Below the pieces are notes generated by a model. That model saw only the letters and a program-made list of their open reading frames with translations. It made no database searches and had not been told where the DNA came from. The position numbers and the translations under genes are program-made. Shown in pieces: positions 25,091 to 32,850 of a DNA stretch of 36,072 bases; the stretch's first letter is position 1, and each line of letters starts with the position of its first letter. Source of the DNA: Butyricicoccus_A sp964513445 (GTDB taxonomy: Bacteria > Bacillota > Clostridia > Oscillospirales > Butyricicoccaceae). The stretch covers positions 1 to 36,072 of the forward strand of contig CAZEMM010000013.1 in assembly GCA_964513445.1 (NCBI GenBank). The letters run 5' to 3'.

Positions 25091-26881
25091 TTATTTTTTC
25101 CCAAACTGAATGGTCGTGTCCTCCGAGTCTTTCCTTTGCAGACGCATGGACAGCGGCATCGTCCAGCTGTTGTGGTCGGTGTGCAGCAGCGCCTCGGCGC
25201 GCGCAGAAAGCGGTTTGCCAAGGTAATCCTCGTAAAGCACCTGGATCTCATGATTTTCATGCGAGTAGCGCAGTGGGCTTAGACGGTCCAGCTTGTACAG
25301 CAGATCGCCGCGGATATCCGCCTGCTCATTTTGATCAAACGGAATGGGCTGTCCGCCGCCGCCGACACAGCCGCCCGGACAGGCCATGATTTCAACAAAA
25401 TCATAGTGGACATTTCCGGCGAGCAGCGCTTCGATGAGGCGGCGCGTATTCCCCAGACCGCTTGCGACCGCACAGCGTATCATCGTGCCGTTCAGGTCAA
25501 AGGTTGCCTCGCGCCAGCCTTCCTGACCACGCACGGCGCGGAACGCGTCCGGTTCCGGATTGTAGCCGGTGACAGTATGATAAGCAGTGCGCAGTGCAGC
25601 TTCCATGACGCCGCCGGTTGCGCCGAAGATGACGCCCGCGCCTGAGCCGATGCCGAGCGGGGAATCAAATTCCGCCTCCGGCAGCGCGAACACATTGATG
25701 CTTTCCGAACGGATCAGGCGATCCATCTCGCGCGTTGTAATGGCAATATCGACATCCTGCAAGCTGTCCGCCTGCTTGACATAGGTATGACCGTTTTTCT
25801 CCGCCTTCTTTGCCACACATGGCATGATGGAAACGCAGCAGATTTTTTCCGGCGGCACGCCGAGACGTTCCGCAAAATAGCTCTTTGTGACCGCGCCGAA
25901 CATCTGCTGCGGGCTTTTGGAGGTAGACAGATACGGAACAAGCTGCGGGTACTGGGATTTCAAGAAGCGTACCCAGCCCGGGCAGCAGGAGGTGAACATC
26001 GGGAAATCCTTGAGCTCGCCGGAGGAAAAACGCTCCAGAAATTCTGCGGCCTCCTCCATAATCGTCAGATCGGCGGAAAAGGCGGTGTCAAAGATGTAAT
26101 CAAAGCCAATGGAGCGCAGCACGGCGGCCAGACGGCGCACTGTCGCCATCTCGCGCGGCAGGCCATGAGATTCGCCCCATGCGGCGCGCACCGCCGGCGC
26201 GATCTGTACGACGGTGATTTTGTCGGGGTCTGCCAGCGCATCCAGTACCTCCTGTGTGTCGTCGCGTTCGCGCAGCGCGCCGACCGGACAATGGGTGATA
26301 CACTGACCGCACAGCGCACAGTCCGCCTCCTTGATGCGGCGGTTGTATGTGACGTCAATGGTGGAACGGCCGCCCGAACCGCTCATCTCCCAGATGCCAA
26401 GCGACTGGATTTTTTCGCAATACTGTACGCAGCGCATGCATTTGATACACTTTTTAGGATCGCGGAACAGCGGGAAGGTGGTTGTCCACAGACCCTTTGG
26501 CAGATCCTCCGGGTAGGGATTGCGCAGGATACCCAGATCGTTGGCGACATGCTGTAGCTTGCAGTTGCCGGAACGCACACAAATGGCGCACTTGGCGTCA
26601 TGCTGCGACAGCAGCAGCTCGACATTGATGCGGCGTGCCTGACGCGCGCGGGGGGAATTGGTATGTACGACCATGCCTTCGTAGACGAGGTTGTTGCAGG
26701 AGGATACCAGACGGCTTTCGCCTTCGACCTCGACGCAGCAGACACGGCACGCACCGATCTCGTTGATTTCCTTCAAATAGCACAGAGAAGGGATTGTGAT
26801 GCCGGCGCGCGCAGCAGCCTCCATAATGGTGGTGCCCTCCGGCACACGAACGGCTATGCCGTTGATGGTTACGTTTACCAT
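25091..26881 (-). CDS. [FeFe] hydrogenase, NADH-dependent type
   Basis: A 596-residue M3-type [FeFe] hydrogenase that makes or uses H2. In order: an N-terminal [2Fe-2S] domain (Cys34, Cys45, Cys48, Cys62), a His-Cys3 [4Fe-4S] site (His94, Cys98, Cys101, Cys107), two ferredoxin-type [4Fe-4S] clusters (Cys145/148/151/155 and Cys188/191/194/198), then the H-cluster domain with TSCCPGW (Cys299, Cys300), MPCVAKK (Cys355) and ACPGGCVGGGGQP near residue 505. All cluster ligands are present. Its start overlaps the stop of the upstream gene by seven bases, implying coupled translation with that electron-transfer partner. HydA/HndD-like names are used for this group. Confidence 0.95.
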   Translation of the reverse strand: MVNVTINGIAVRVPEGTTIMEAAARAGITIPSLCYLKEINEIGACRVCCVEVEGESRLVSSCNNLVYEGMVVHTNSPRARQARRINVELLLSQHDAKCAICVRSGNCKLQHVANDLGILRNPYPEDLPKGLWTTTFPLFRDPKKCIKCMRCVQYCEKIQSLGIWEMSGSGGRSTIDVTYNRRIKEADCALCGQCITHCPVGALRERDDTQEVLDALADPDKITVVQIAPAVRAAWGESHGLPREMATVRRLAAVLRSIGFDYIFDTAFSADLTIMEEAAEFLERFSSGELKDFPMFTSCCPGWVRFLKSQYPQLVPYLSTSKSPQQMFGAVTKSYFAERLGVPPEKICCVSIMPCVAKKAEKNGHTYVKQADSLQDVDIAITTREMDRLIRSESINVFALPEAEFDSPLGIGSGAGVIFGATGGVMEAALRTAYHTVTGYNPEPDAFRAVRGQEGWREATFDLNGTMIRCAVASGLGNTRRLIEALLAGNVHYDFVEIMACPGGCVGGGGQPIPFDQNEQADIRGDLLYKLDRLSPLRYSHENHEIQVLYEDYLGKPLSARAEALLHTDHNSWTMPLSMRLQRKDSEDTTIQFGKK

Positions 26882-28722
26882 TGTCTCATCCGACCTCCTC
26901 TGAAATTACCGTAGCCATAGTGGTCGCAGCGCAGGCAGCGGGATGCCTCCTGAAGGACCTCTTCCTCTGTCATGCCTTCCTTTATGTCCTCAAAGTTGTC
27001 GATGCATTCGCAGGCGGGGCGGGTGCGCAGGTTGACGCGGCCGCACGCCGGAGCAGGCGACAGCGGCGCCTCAGGGATATCTTCGATTGTAGCATGAATG
27101 ACATGATTGTAGCCCAGGAAGTTATCGATATTCGCGGCGGCAACCTTGCCGGCAGCAATGGCTCGAATGACAGTGGATGGACCTGTGACAGCGTCGCCGC
27201 CCGCAAACAGCTTGTTGCTGCCGCCCTCTACAATGCTGTCCGGAAGCGCGCGGATGCGGTCGCGGTTGGTCTGTACGCCCGCGTCGGTGAATGCCTTGGA
27301 GTCGATGCCCTGACCGATGGCGACTATGACGATGTCGCACGGGATGGTTTTTTCCTCCAGCTTGGCCGGAACCGGCTTAGGCCGCCCGTCGCCTCCAACC
27401 GGACCGATGTGCTGCGGTGTGGTGACAAGCGCGGTGACATGACCGTCCTCGTCGCGCTCGATGCGCAGCGGCGCCTGGAGCGGAAGGATGGTCGCGCCCT
27501 CAGAGGCCGCCTCTTCGATTTCCTCTGACAGCGCCGTCATATCGTCGACACGCCGGCGATAAACCGTTGTGACGCTCTGCGCACCCAGACGAATCGCGGT
27601 ACGCGTCGCATCCATCGAGACATTGCCGCCGCCGATGACGCATACGCGCTTGCCGCTCAGATCAGGCACATTGCCCTCGCCGATATCGCGCAGCAGCTCG
27701 ACCGCAGAGAGGACGCCGATGCTGTCCTCGCCCGGAATACCGATCTTGCGGTCGACGTGCGCGCCAATACATAGGAATACGGCGTCGTATTGCTCCTCGA
27801 TCTCATGGAACGAGATATCGCGGCCGACAGAGATATCCGTATGTATCTCCACACCGGTGCTCAGAATGACGTCGATATCATTTTCCAGCATATCCTCCGG
27901 CAGACGATAACGCGGGATACCATAGCGCAGCATGCCGCCGAGCTTCGGCCGCTGTTCAAAGACGACGCAGTGATGCCCCATCAGTTGTAAGTAAAACGCG
28001 CACGACAGGCCGCCCGGGCCGCCGCCGATGATGGCGACGCGCTTGCCGGTAGGCGGCTGGTTGGGAGAGGGGGAGACATGCAGCGCATGTGTGACGGCAA
28101 AGTGCTTGATGCCGCAAATGTTCACCGCATCATCTACCATGTTGCGGCGGCAGCGCGCCTCGCATGGATGCTCGCAGATAAACGCGCAGGCGGTCGGGAA
28201 CGGATTGTCCTTGCGAATCAGCTTAACGGCATCCTGATAGCGGCCGGCCTTGACCAGCGCGATATAGCCCGGTACATCGACATGCGCAGGACATAGCGAG
28301 ACGCACGGAACCGGCTGCGTCAAGCCGCTGGTACAGCGGTTATTGGTGACATGCTCGATGTAATCGTCGCGAAAGCCCTGCACGCCGCGCAGAACCATGC
28401 CCGCAGCCTCATAACCGATCGCGCAGTCCGCGGTGTCTACAATTGCTTTCGCTGTGCGCTCAATGCGGTCGATGGTCTCCAGCGTCGCGCGCTCACTCAA
28501 TACGTCGTCCATCAGGCGGGCAAGCTGTCCCAGGCCGATGCGGCAGGGCGAGCATTTGCCGCAGGTTTGCGCATGACACAGCTTTAAAAAGCCAAGGGAG
28601 ATGTCCACCGGACATAGTCCAGGCGGGCTTGCAGCAATACGGCGCTCCAAATCCCGATACAGCCCCTCGACGACGGTCTGAGCCTGATTGGGTGTTTCCA
28701 AGCTCAATCTGCTCAATTTCAT
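26875..28722 (-). CDS. NuoF-tail / GltD-like flavoprotein partner of the hydrogenase
   Basis: A protein of about 615 residues with a fused layout. Residues 20-115 match only the iron-sulfur tail of NuoF/HydB (Cys55, Cys58, Cys61, Cys101); the FMN/NADH-binding part is missing. Residues 130-215 form a DPYD/GltD-type cluster domain (Cys141, Cys145, Cys180, Cys184, Cys188, Cys192). Then come an FAD site (GGGPGG at 234-239) and an NAD(P) site (IGGGNVSMD at 364-372), and GGDAVTGPSTVI at 509-520. It probably passes electrons between NAD(P)H and the hydrogenase. The start is uncertain: GTG 28725, ATG 28722 and TTG 28716 all lie close to GGAG at 28727-28730. Confidence 0.88.
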   Translation of the reverse strand: MKLSRLSLETPNQAQTVVEGLYRDLERRIAASPPGLCPVDISLGFLKLCHAQTCGKCSPCRIGLGQLARLMDDVLSERATLETIDRIERTAKAIVDTADCAIGYEAAGMVLRGVQGFRDDYIEHVTNNRCTSGLTQPVPCVSLCPAHVDVPGYIALVKAGRYQDAVKLIRKDNPFPTACAFICEHPCEARCRRNMVDDAVNICGIKHFAVTHALHVSPSPNQPPTGKRVAIIGGGPGGLSCAFYLQLMGHHCVVFEQRPKLGGMLRYGIPRYRLPEDMLENDIDVILSTGVEIHTDISVGRDISFHEIEEQYDAVFLCIGAHVDRKIGIPGEDSIGVLSAVELLRDIGEGNVPDLSGKRVCVIGGGNVSMDATRTAIRLGAQSVTTVYRRRVDDMTALSEEIEEAASEGATILPLQAPLRIERDEDGHVTALVTTPQHIGPVGGDGRPKPVPAKLEEKTIPCDIVIVAIGQGIDSKAFTDAGVQTNRDRIRALPDSIVEGGSNKLFAGGDAVTGPSTVIRAIAAGKVAAANIDNFLGYNHVIHATIEDIPEAPLSPAPACGRVNLRTRPACECIDNFEDIKEGMTEEEVLQEASRCLRCDHYGYGNFRGGRMRQW

Positions 28723-28756
28723 CACTCCATTTCAAAATGAATTTCTTTTATCGTTT

Positions 28757-28776
28757 TTGTGCGGGAATGTGCACAA
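28757..28776. promoter_or_regulatory. inverted repeat before the hydrogenase operon, Rex-like
   Basis: TTGTGC and GCACAA flank eight bases, 35 bases before the start of the hydrogenase partner gene. It resembles the NADH-sensing Rex operator (TTGTG, then CACAA) but the spacing between those halves is ten rather than eight bases, so the assignment is tentative. Confidence 0.35.
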
Positions 28777-28822
28777 TTACCCAGTGCCTCATCAGCCAAT
28801 GAACAATATTTTGTCTTTTTTT

Positions 28823-28851
28823 ATTTTACGTCAAACAACCTAAAAAATCAA
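28823..28851 (-). promoter_or_regulatory. possible promoter of the hydrogenase operon
   Basis: On the minus strand TTGATT (28846-28851) and TAAAAT (28823-28828) are separated by 17 bases, about 100 bases before the first gene. A CAAACAA/TTGTTTG inverted repeat (28832-28838, 28852-28858) brackets the spacer and -35. Confidence 0.5.
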
Positions 28852-28908
28852 TTGTTTGTGCCGTTTTTCCGTATACTCTGCATAAAAAACAGCGGGGACA
28901 GCAAAGCG

Positions 28909-28945
28909 TAAAAAAAGCCCAAAGGCAGCGACTGCCTCTGGGCTT
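28909..28945 (-). terminator. intrinsic terminator, minus strand
   Basis: A 14-base stem (28915-28928 with 28932-28945, a single G-U pair on the minus strand), three-base loop, then six Ts on the minus strand. It ends transcription from hydG before the hydrogenase promoter. The same hairpin is repeated at 29180-29210. Confidence 0.85.
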
Positions 28946-28977
28946 CAGTCTGTAGAAAAAGTGAAATCTCATAATAT

Positions 28978-29177
28978 GATGCAGGGATTTCGCCATGAGC
29001 TGTCAGCGTCAGCGGACAGCGGATTTCTATTTGTCATTTTTGGCGACATGTGCGTCAAAAATGACACCTTTCAGCCCGGAAGTGTGCGAGCGAATGCGAG
29101 TGCGCGCACCGGGCTGCATAACACCTCAACCAAATGCTTGCATTTGGTTGACAGCCTGTCGACCGTTGTCGACAGGC
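28978..29177 (+). repeat. structured intergenic repeat, copy B
   Basis: Shares the hairpin array of copy A (10243-10378). Stem 1 is GCTGTC/GACAGC (28999-29004, 29015-29020), stem 2 CAGCCCGG/CCGGGCTG (29072-29079, 29109-29116) and stem 3 ten Watson-Crick pairs (29127-29136 with 29141-29150) capped by CTTG. It has an extra hairpin, GTCATTTTTG/CAAAAATGAC (29033-29042, 29056-29065), absent from copy A, and a final CCTGTCGAC/GTCGACAGG stem (29155-29163, 29168-29176). Confidence 0.75.
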
Positions 29178-29179
29178 GC

Positions 29180-29210
29180 AAGCCCAAAGGCAGCGACTGC
29201 CTCTGGGCTT
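29180..29210 (-). repeat. second copy of the hydG terminator hairpin
   Basis: An exact direct repeat of 28915-28945, 24 bases after the hydG stop, but without the T-run. The two copies bracket repeat copy B. Confidence 0.8.
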
Positions 29211-29234
29211 CTGATTGCATTTTGTTTTGTGTTG

Positions 29235-30653
29235 TTAAAAGCGGAAATCGCGCTGACCGCTGTGGATGTTTTCGATATACGCGGTCGCTTTTTCGCGCAC
29301 GATCGGGTTTGTGATAATTTTCAGCTCTTTTTCAATCAGTGCCTCGCCGACGCGCTTGCATTCCGGCGACGCGTAATCCTCCAGATATTCCTTGAGTGTC
29401 ATCAGTGCGTTGGGGTGGCAGCAATTCACGATCTGCCGGCTCTTGAGCAGCGACATAAAACGGTCGCCGGTGCGTCCCTCACGGTAGCATGCGGTGCAGA
29501 AGCTCGGCACATAGCCCAACTTCATCAGCCAGTGCACGACCTCGTCGAGTGTACGGCGGTCGCTGACATCAAATTGCGCGGAGTTTTCCTCCTCCGGTTC
29601 TTCCTCGACATAGCCGCCGACGCTGGTGCGCGAGCCGCCGCTGATCTGCGAGATGCCCAGGCTGAGTACGCGCTCACGGCTCTGCTGGCTCTCGCGGGTG
29701 GAGACGATCATGCCGGTGTACGGCACGGCGATGCGGATACATGCGACGATTTTTGCGAACATATCGTCTGAAATGCCGTTGTCGAATACATCCGGGTCGA
29801 TGTCATCCGCCCGGCGCACACGCGGTACGCTGATGGTGTGCGGGCCGACACCCTTGTAGGCCTCCAGATGCTCGGCGTGCATGATAATGCCCGTGAAATC
29901 ATAGCGGTAATTATTCAGGCCAAATAGTACGCCCAGACCGACATCGTCGATGCCGCCCTCCATAGCGCGATCCATCGCCTCCGTGTGGTAGGCATAGTCG
30001 TGCTTCGGACCGGTCGGGTGCAGCCTTTCATATGACGCCTTGTTGTAGGTTTCCTGAAACAGAATATAGGTGCCGATGCCGGCGTCCTTCAGACGGGTGT
30101 AATTTTCCACTGTCGTTGCGGCGATGTTGACGTTGACACGGCGAATCGCGCCGTTTTTGTGCTTGATGCTGTAGATGGTCTGGATGGATTCCAGAATGTA
30201 TTCCAGCGGATTGTTGACCGGATCCTCGCCCGCCTCAATCGCAAGGCGCTTGTGGCCCATATCCTGCAGGGCGGTGACCTCCGCGACAATTTCCTCCTGT
30301 GTCAGCTTTTTGCGCGCGATATGTCTGTTTTTTGCGTGATAGGGACAATATTCACAGCCGTTTATGCAGTAATTGGACAGATATAACGGCGCAAACATGA
30401 CGATACGGTTGCCGTAAAATTCCTGCTTGATGCGGCGGGCCAGGTCATAAATTTTTTCATTGAGATCATCCAGCTCACAATCCAGCAGCACGAGCGCATC
30501 GCGGTGGGACACGCCCTTCATTTTGCCCGCTTCCTCTAAAATGGATTCGATGAGCGGACGGTTGGTTTTGTTTGCCTCTGCATAGGCAAGACAGGCGCGG
30601 ATTTCCTCATCGCTGATGAATTCTTCCGCCTTGGGTGACATGACGTTATACAT
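29235..30653 (-). CDS. hydG: [FeFe] hydrogenase H-cluster maturase HydG
   Basis: A 472-residue radical SAM enzyme of the ThiH-like family that splits tyrosine to give the CO and CN ligands of the H-cluster. The radical SAM motif is CINGCEYC (Cys96, Cys100, Cys103; CX3CX2C). The C-terminal auxiliary cluster motif CTAC, followed about 22 residues later by Cys (IVNCCHP), distinguishes HydG from ThiH. ATG 30653 follows AAGGAGA; a longer frame upstream runs antisense-like through the preceding gene and is rejected. It lies 16 bases after the TM1266-type regulator gene. HydE and HydF are not in the window. Confidence 0.95.
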   Translation of the reverse strand: MYNVMSPKAEEFISDEEIRACLAYAEANKTNRPLIESILEEAGKMKGVSHRDALVLLDCELDDLNEKIYDLARRIKQEFYGNRIVMFAPLYLSNYCINGCEYCPYHAKNRHIARKKLTQEEIVAEVTALQDMGHKRLAIEAGEDPVNNPLEYILESIQTIYSIKHKNGAIRRVNVNIAATTVENYTRLKDAGIGTYILFQETYNKASYERLHPTGPKHDYAYHTEAMDRAMEGGIDDVGLGVLFGLNNYRYDFTGIIMHAEHLEAYKGVGPHTISVPRVRRADDIDPDVFDNGISDDMFAKIVACIRIAVPYTGMIVSTRESQQSRERVLSLGISQISGGSRTSVGGYVEEEPEEENSAQFDVSDRRTLDEVVHWLMKLGYVPSFCTACYREGRTGDRFMSLLKSRQIVNCCHPNALMTLKEYLEDYASPECKRVGEALIEKELKIITNPIVREKATAYIENIHSGQRDFRF

Positions 30654-30669
30654 TGCGTTCTCTCCTTTT

Positions 30670-30918
30670 TTATACCTTGGAATATACAGCCTTCGTAGAA
30701 ATACCGTCCAGCATACCCAGCTTGCCCGACAGCGCGCTGATGATAGAGGTCGGCGCGTCAAGCGCGATGCTGATGAGAGAAATTCCTCGCTTTTCATACG
30801 GAATCCCCATGCGGCCAATGATATAGGGACGATACTGATGCAGGATGGCGTTGAGCTGTTCAACGCAGCCGGGCTGCTCGACAACGACTGCGAGGATGGC
30901 GACTCTTGTCTGCTCCAA
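30670..30918 (-). CDS. TM1266-type iron-only hydrogenase system regulator
   Basis: An 82-residue ACT-like/NikR-C-like protein (starting LEQTRVAILAVVVEQ, with ILHQYRPYIIGRMGIPYEK) matching the small putative regulator commonly found next to hydrogenase maturation genes. It starts at a TTG (30918) seven bases after a perfect AGGAGG (30926-30931); no ATG is available in frame nearby. The C-terminus (LGMLDGISTKAVYSKV) is typical. Its function in the family is not firmly established. An intrinsic terminator lies immediately upstream of its ribosome site. Confidence 0.88.
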   Translation of the reverse strand: MEQTRVAILAVVVEQPGCVEQLNAILHQYRPYIIGRMGIPYEKRGISLISIALDAPTSIISALSGKLGMLDGISTKAVYSKV

Positions 30919-30936
30919 AATGCAACCTCCTATGAC

Positions 30937-30967
30937 AAAAAAATCCCCGCGCCGGCAGCGCAGGGAT
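30937..30967 (-). terminator. leader terminator (attenuator) before the hydG unit
   Basis: On the minus strand a ten-base GC-rich stem (30958-30967 with 30943-30952, one U-G pair) with a five-base loop runs into seven Us, ending six bases before the AGGAGG of the regulator gene. It lies about 160 bases after the predicted start of transcription, the layout of a conditional terminator. Confidence 0.8.
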
Positions 30968-31110
30968 GGAAAAATGCAAATGATGATTGCCGAAAGATAC
31001 GGCAGCTTGGCGATCAAATGTCTTTTCCGTCAGGATGCATCCTTGCGGGGCGGCACATTTTACATACAAATCGGTTTGCGGTCTGAACGAATCATTCCGG
31101 TCACCAAAAT

Positions 31111-31129
31111 AACAATGCTTATCATTATG
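31111..31129 (-). promoter_or_regulatory. Fur-box-like operator over the hydG-unit start site
   Basis: Read on the minus strand the 19 bases match the classical Fur box (GATAATGATAATCATTATC) at 15 positions by my count. The site covers the predicted transcription start, so iron-loaded Fur would repress. ATGATAA also occurs a second time 12 bases upstream, as in overlapping Fur sites. Confidence 0.55.
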
Positions 31130-31132
31130 TTT

Positions 31133-31161
31133 ATCATAGCATAAAATGCTGCGGCAGACAA
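31133..31161 (-). promoter_or_regulatory. promoter of the TM1266-hydG unit
   Basis: On the minus strand TTGTCT (31156-31161), 17 bases, then TGC-TATGAT with the -10 box at 31133-31138. Transcription would begin near 31126 and give a leader of about 208 bases. Confidence 0.7.
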
Positions 31162-31175
31162 GGGAAAAATCAAAA

Positions 31176-31937
31176 TCATGCCACAATTGTGACCGCTGTG
31201 CCGACGGGGCAGTATTGCCACAGGATATCCATGACATCGTTGCTGACCGCGATGCAGCCGGTCGTCCAGTCGCATTGTCCGCCCAGATTGCCCTTTTGGC
31301 CGTGGATCATGATCTGCCCGCCCAGCTGCGTGTCCCACGAGGGCTGCTGTCCATTTTGAACGGCATATACGATGGCATCATATTCCTCCTGTGTGATCAG
31401 GCCATCCTCCAGCCCGCGCGCAGCATCGTCTGCGTTCGGATAGGAAAGCCCGAGCGCGAGATGATATTTGCTCTGCTCGTTGCGCATGCAGACGGTGTAG
31501 CTGCCCTCTGGCGTGCGGTTGTCCCCGACCTGCTGCTTGGCGGCAAGGCTGGGGTCGCGGGCGAGGCCGACGGTATAGCGCGCGATCTCCTCGTCGTCGC
31601 TGTAAAGCGTGAGCAGATGCTCCGATTTGTCCACAATGATGGATATCACGCCCGTCTCTGATGGGTCAAGCGCCGGCAGTGTGGCGGGCAGCTCCTCATG
31701 CGCGGAGGAGGCGAACTGTCCAAGCTCCGCTTTCAGCTGTTCCTCCTTCACCTCCGCTTCCGCCTGTTTCTTTGCCTGCGCCTCTGCTTCCGTCTGCGCC
31801 TGCGCGCGCATTTCCTCCTGCGACAGACGTCTGCCGTGCGCATACCATGCTGCGCAGCAGATGGCAAGAAGTACGGCAAGACAGATCAGCACCGCCCGCC
31901 GTAGACGCGTGCGTTTGATGTTTTTGCGAGATTTCAT
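31176..31937 (-). CDS. L,D-transpeptidase (YkuD domain), membrane-anchored
   Basis: A 253-residue protein: basic start, one membrane anchor (about 14-33), an Ala/Glu/Lys-rich probable coiled coil (38-78) and a YkuD catalytic domain (about 97-253). The active-site pattern is present as MIHGQKG (His212) and TTGCIAVSN (nucleophile Cys228). Such enzymes make 3-3 cross-links in peptidoglycan outside the membrane. ATG 31937 has GAGG eight bases upstream; the upstream spo0A frame stops at 31946, so the two genes are tightly linked. Pairing with spo0A suggests a wall or spore role (inference). Confidence 0.92.
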   Translation of the reverse strand: MKSRKNIKRTRLRRAVLICLAVLLAICCAAWYAHGRRLSQEEMRAQAQTEAEAQAKKQAEAEVKEEQLKAELGQFASSAHEELPATLPALDPSETGVISIIVDKSEHLLTLYSDDEEIARYTVGLARDPSLAAKQQVGDNRTPEGSYTVCMRNEQSKYHLALGLSYPNADDAARGLEDGLITQEEYDAIVYAVQNGQQPSWDTQLGGQIMIHGQKGNLGGQCDWTTGCIAVSNDVMDILWQYCPVGTAVTIVA

Positions 31938-31945
31938 GGAGAGCC

Positions 31946-32728
31946 TCACATCAGACCGCTCACACCGGAAAAGCCGCCGCTCAGCTGCATCTCATAGCGC
32001 GCGCGATCCGCCGCAGTGAGAATAAATTCGCGATTGGTGGGATGGCGCGAGGCGTGAAAGCCCGGCTTGGTTTTGTCGCAGCGCTCCCACGCAATGGAAA
32101 TGGCGTTTCGGATATCGCGCTCCACGCTTGTCCAAGTGGTCTTGTGCTTTTTGGCGATGCTGGGGTAGAGAATTTTGGTCACGGAATCCGCCGCGGACGG
32201 ATTTTCCAGCACCAGGACGATGCAATCGTGCAGATAGCGATAGCCCATGACGTGCACCGGAATTCCGTACTGGCCGAGCAAACGCTTGACATACAGCGAA
32301 ACGTATTGCGAGGATGGCTGCGCCGTGCTGCCGGCAGAATACGGGGCGGACGGGATCGCATAGCGCGCGATGAGGTCAGTGAGCGACGCGGCTTCAATCG
32401 GCTTGCGCAGGAAGAAGTTGACACCGAGACGATTGCATTCCGCCGCAGTTTCCAGAGATGAGAATGCGGAGACGACGAAGGTGGTTGGACGCATTTCCTG
32501 CGGCAGCTTGCTCAGCTCGCGCAGGATCGCCAGCGTACCCATGCCCGGCAGCATCAGATCAAGTATCACAACATCCGGCCGCTCTTGCTCGATGATTTCC
32601 AGCAGACCGTCGCCGGTGCGGCAAATTCCGACGACAGAAAAATGATTGGCAGGATGAAGTGATTTGCAAATTGAACGCGTAAATTCACAGTCTTCATCCG
32701 CAATCAGGATGCGAACAGTATGCAGCAT
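31946..32728 (-). CDS. spo0A: sporulation response regulator Spo0A
   Basis: A 260-residue protein with a receiver domain (about 5-125: acidic pocket Asp11-Glu12-Asp13, phosphoacceptor Asp57 in VVILDLMLPG, Ser87, Lys109) and a C-terminal Spo0A DNA-binding domain (about 143-250: GIPVHVMGYRYLHDCI, then KILYPSIAKKHKTT and SVERDIRNAISIAW). All receiver residues are intact. It is more divergent than Bacillus Spo0A, but the effector domain is specific to this family. ATG 32728 follows a GGGGGAG site. Three perfect Spo0A boxes lie upstream. It is not next to spoIVB, the usual neighbour, and instead overlaps the ribosome-site region of an L,D-transpeptidase gene. Confidence 0.9.
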   Translation of the reverse strand: MLHTVRILIADEDCEFTRSICKSLHPANHFSVVGICRTGDGLLEIIEQERPDVVILDLMLPGMGTLAILRELSKLPQEMRPTTFVVSAFSSLETAAECNRLGVNFFLRKPIEAASLTDLIARYAIPSAPYSAGSTAQPSSQYVSLYVKRLLGQYGIPVHVMGYRYLHDCIVLVLENPSAADSVTKILYPSIAKKHKTTWTSVERDIRNAISIAWERCDKTKPGFHASRHPTNREFILTAADRARYEMQLSGGFSGVSGLM

Positions 32729-32774
32729 ATGATTCTCCCCCTCTTTTGCTTTTATGAGTTTAAATTGCTTTTTT

Positions 32775-32803
32775 ATTATAACGTAGGGGAAAAAGGGTTG
32801 CAA
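32775..32803 (-). promoter_or_regulatory. sigma-A type promoter of spo0A
   Basis: On the minus strand TTGCAA (32798-32803), 17 bases, then a perfect TATAAT (32775-32780), about 45 bases before the start codon. Confidence 0.75.
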
Positions 32804-32850
32804 TACAAAAGCTGACAATTTTTATGCCATATCCAACTAAAAGACGGCGA

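Noticed and set aside
28978..29177. repeat copy B considered as an insertion sequence
   Set aside because: It has no ORF for a transposase and no clear terminal inverted repeats; at most it is a non-autonomous element.
30654..30884. 77-codon N-terminal extension of hydG
   Set aside because: It overlaps the TM1266-type gene in another frame, and the HydG start at 30653 has its own AAGGAGA site.
31060..31129. short leader ORF before the hydG unit (MISIVILVTGMIRSDRKPICM)
   Set aside because: The ATG lies almost at the predicted transcription start with no ribosome site, and there is no run of one regulatory amino acid; a chance ORF is more likely.
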